Assembly: GCF_900142955.1 (NCBI RefSeq)
Contig: NZ_FRCP01000005.1
Span: forward strand, 608,633-672,632
Origin: Anaerosporobacter mobilis DSM 15930
Lineage (GTDB): Bacteria; Bacillota; Clostridia; Lachnospirales; Lachnospiraceae
Reading direction: 5' to 3'
DNA: 64,000 nucleotides
Shown: piece by piece, positions 62,052 to 64,000 of the stretch
Layout: each line of letters begins with the position of its first letter
How positions within the stretch are numbered: the stretch's first letter is position 1
Position numbers and translations under genes: made by a program
Notes under the pieces: generated by a model
The model's input: the letters and a program-made list of their open reading frames with translations, nothing else
Told to the model about the DNA's origin: nothing
Database searches by the model: none

Positions 62052-63473
62052 TTAATTATAATCTACTCTTACTTCTTCACTCTCGTTTTGAATCTTATGA
62101 ATCTTACGTATCTTTCTTAACTCGATAAATGCAATGAATGAAGATAATACCCCAACTCCGATATTACTTATCATCATAACAATTCCCACACTATCACTAC
62201 CAACATTCGTATAGTTTTGTAAGAACCATAATACCGGAACACGAAAAGCAAAAACTCGCATAAAGTTTACGAAGAATGTATATTTCATTAATCCATATCC
62301 ATATAACAAGGCCATTACCGAAGCATGAACTCCCAATGCTACTGCACCCATTGCTTCATAACGATAGATATGTTCAATCAATCCCTGAAATGTCGCATCA
62401 TTCTTCGCGAATCCCTCACTAATTACGTGCAGGTTTGCCATTGTCAGAACATAACCTACTGCACCAATAATAATATTACACACTAGTATTTTTTTGAACG
62501 CATCAAATGCACGGTCATATTTCTTTGCTCCAAGATTTTGACTAATAATTGCTGCTCCACCTTCTTGAAAGCCATTCTGTGGGTTTGTTGTCAATCCACC
62601 TATATTATTGGATATGCCTAGTGCTCCCACTGTTAACGCCCCATAACCCGTACTCATTGAATTCACAATGACTTTTCCAATTGCAAACGAGAACTTCTCA
62701 ACTATAACTGGTAAAGAGATTATAATCATCGGAGAAGCGACATCTCTATTTACAGATATCGCTTTTATAGAAAAACCAAATATTCCTTCCTTTCCACCCA
62801 TATTCTTAATTGCTATTGCAAACAATGCTAGTTGAGATAATAGAGTTGCAATCGCTATAGATGTAACATCCCCCTGTAGACCATACACGAACCACGCTGT
62901 TAAGGATAGTTTTACAACAATAATAAGTACATTCAGATTCAAGATACGCCTCGAATTACCTCTGGCTCGTTCAATTGCAATATATACATTATTAAAAAAC
63001 ATAATCACTAATGAAAAGGTTTCAATGATAAAATACTGTTTTCCAACCACAATAAACTCATCTGGTGTTTTTGCCATTCTTAAAAACGGCTCTGTAAACG
63101 GAACAAATACTAATAAAATAATTGCTCCCAACACTCCACATATCATATATAGTGTGCTTACTTGACGTTTTACTTTCTGATAATCTCCTGCCCCATACGT
63201 TTCACTTATCTTGAGACTCGCTCCAACGGCTAATCCACCACCAACAGCGTTGATTGCCATATTTAGTTGTGATAGATATGCTACGGCAGAAACAGCCTCT
63301 GAACTAATATGTGCAGCCATCTGTGAATCCAGGATTTTAAATATCTGTGATAATGATTGAAACAATGCGAGCGGAAAACAGATACGAAATACCACACTCC
63401 ACATATTCGCATTCAATATGTATTCTCTATTTTGTTTGTCTTTATTTGTTAGACTCGTACCCTCACTCTTCAT
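62052..63473 (-). CDS. MATE family efflux transporter
   Basis: The 473-residue membrane protein has about twelve helices in two related halves (NMWSVVFRICFPLALFQSLSQ at the start; VASPMIIISLPVIVEKFSFA starting the second half). This is the MATE/NorM pattern; such proteins exchange drugs or metabolites for sodium or protons. AGTAGGTGCAAG precedes the ATG. It is a single gene. The substrate cannot be predicted. Confidence 0.9.
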   Translation of the reverse strand: MKSEGTSLTNKDKQNREYILNANMWSVVFRICFPLALFQSLSQIFKILDSQMAAHISSEAVSAVAYLSQLNMAINAVGGGLAVGASLKISETYGAGDYQKVKRQVSTLYMICGVLGAIILLVFVPFTEPFLRMAKTPDEFIVVGKQYFIIETFSLVIMFFNNVYIAIERARGNSRRILNLNVLIIVVKLSLTAWFVYGLQGDVTSIAIATLLSQLALFAIAIKNMGGKEGIFGFSIKAISVNRDVASPMIIISLPVIVEKFSFAIGKVIVNSMSTGYGALTVGALGISNNIGGLTTNPQNGFQEGGAAIISQNLGAKKYDRAFDAFKKILVCNIIIGAVGYVLTMANLHVISEGFAKNDATFQGLIEHIYRYEAMGAVALGVHASVMALLYGYGLMKYTFFVNFMRVFAFRVPVLWFLQNYTNVGSDSVGIVMMISNIGVGVLSSFIAFIELRKIRKIHKIQNESEEVRVDYN

Positions 63474-63692
63474 CTTGCACCTACTTTCAGTATTCCATTA
63501 ATTTATATAACTGGTCAGAATGTCAAAAGCCAATTCTAATTTTAAGCCTAAGTACCAGCGACTTCATACAGTGTAGCATATTGACATTCTACCTTAATTA
63601 ATTTGTAGATTCTACAGTTTTTCTAGGCTATTTTTCTTCTAACTACTGTTTTTTTGTGGTATGATAATAAAGAAAACTGAGTTGTAGCACGA
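63474..63692. other. Gene-free region upstream of the MATE gene
   Basis: A leftward TTGACA occurs near 63518-63523 with TATAAA-like sequence at a non-standard distance, so the MATE promoter is not certain. I see no gene here; the boundary of the repeat region at 63693 may be the edge of inserted DNA. Confidence 0.35.
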
Positions 63693-63791
63693 GATGCCAC
63701 TTTGTAAACGAAAAGCCACTTTTGCAAGTGAAATGTAGAGTTTTGTAACTGAGAAGCCATATTTGTAATCTAAATGCAGTTTGATTTTCAG
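63693..63791. repeat. Degenerate 20-bp tandem repeats, possible mobile-element end
   Basis: Five units of 20, 20, 21, 20 and 18 bp follow each other: GATGCCACTTTGTAAACGAA, AAGCCACTTTTGCAAGTGAA, ATGTAGAGTTTTGTAACTGAG without its last base, AAGCCATATTTGTAATCTAA and a diverged last unit. Arrays of GCCACTTTTG-like words are common at the ends of IS21-type elements, so this may be the terminus of an element whose genes lie to the right. That is inference. Confidence 0.55.
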
Positions 63792-63920
63792 CTTTTTCTG
63801 CTGTATGATGATAATTATAGGCATGCCAAAGGGAGGTCGACTCCCTCTCGATTTTTTTGTAATCGGAGAATCCACCCCTTTATTCCTTAGACAGATAAAT
63901 GGTTGGCGGCACGTTAATAA

Positions 63921-64000
63921 TTATTTTTTGAGAAGTGCAGGTTTTAGCATGATGTCGCCGGCGGCTACCGGCTTACATCCAAGCTTTTCTAAAACATCTT
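63921..64000 (-). CDS. C-terminal end of an unidentified protein (start outside the window)
   Basis: Reading leftward from the window edge, one frame gives DVLEKLGCKPVAAGDIMLKP followed by ALLKK and a TAA at 63921. The sequence is protein-like and keeps frame to the edge, but only 26 residues are visible and I do not recognise the family. Its base composition is more GC-rich than its surroundings (GCCGGCGGC stretch), which fits a mobile or foreign gene next to the repeat array. Confidence 0.4.
   Translation of the reverse strand, partial: DVLEKLGCKPVAAGDIMLKPALLKK

Overview
The window is AT-rich, low-GC DNA with short intergenic spacers, strong AGGAGG-type ribosome binding sites, lipoprotein solute-binding proteins, YesMN-type two-component systems and an 875-residue fused AdhE. 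This fits a plant-polysaccharide-fermenting Firmicute of the Lachnospiraceae. The pectin, mannan and ethanol genes together recall Lachnoclostridium (Clostridium) phytofermentans; that assignment is inference from gene content, not a database match. No tRNA, rRNA or CRISPR array was seen.

Layout. 1-8363: a partial GH2 beta-mannosidase with a divergent AraC regulator, then a CUT1 sugar importer (binding protein and two permeases, no ATPase) downstream of a YesM/YesN-like kinase and regulator. 8542-13521: an ABC-2 exporter with a NarL-type kinase/regulator pair. 13887-17249: an AraC/GyrI-like regulator, a frameshifted gene remnant, a group II intron of IIC type with an internal deletion, and rubrerythrin. 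17442-31205: mixed housekeeping and accessory genes (SDR enzyme, ComEC-like lipoprotein plus DUF3006 protein, GH105 enzyme, two soluble chemoreceptors, split ThrE exporter, GNAT, a membrane protein broken by a frameshift, phospholipase C-like protein, APH-like kinase).

31347-39356 is a mannan block: cellobiose 2-epimerase, GH130 mannosyl-glucose phosphorylase, CE2-like esterase and phosphohexomutase form one operon with a divergent AraC gene and a neighbouring GH1 beta-glucosidase. Together they would turn beta-1,4-manno-oligosaccharides into mannose 1-phosphate and glucose in the cytoplasm. 39743-42370 is adhE, behind a promoter carrying three Rex-like boxes. dapF, an M19 dipeptidase, a DUF4015 protein and a SEC-C protein follow.

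47597-60540 is a ten-gene pectin/galacturonate operon on the minus strand: binding protein, GH105, two permeases, GH28, a TIM-barrel isomerase, UxaB, UxaA, UxaC and KDG kinase. A divergent LacI regulator lies at 60974. A 16-bp operator just downstream of the binding-protein promoter recurs exactly, reverse-complemented, at the promoter of the separate GH105 gene at 19941-21080, which defines a small pectin regulon. A MATE transporter and the edge of a probable mobile element close the window.

The strongest second-look signals are the deleted IIC intron splitting the U-tract of the rubrerythrin terminator, the shared LacI operators, the Rex box array, a dispersed 85-bp palindromic terminator element, a coding minisatellite in the SDR gene, and stem-loops placed after both binding-protein genes.
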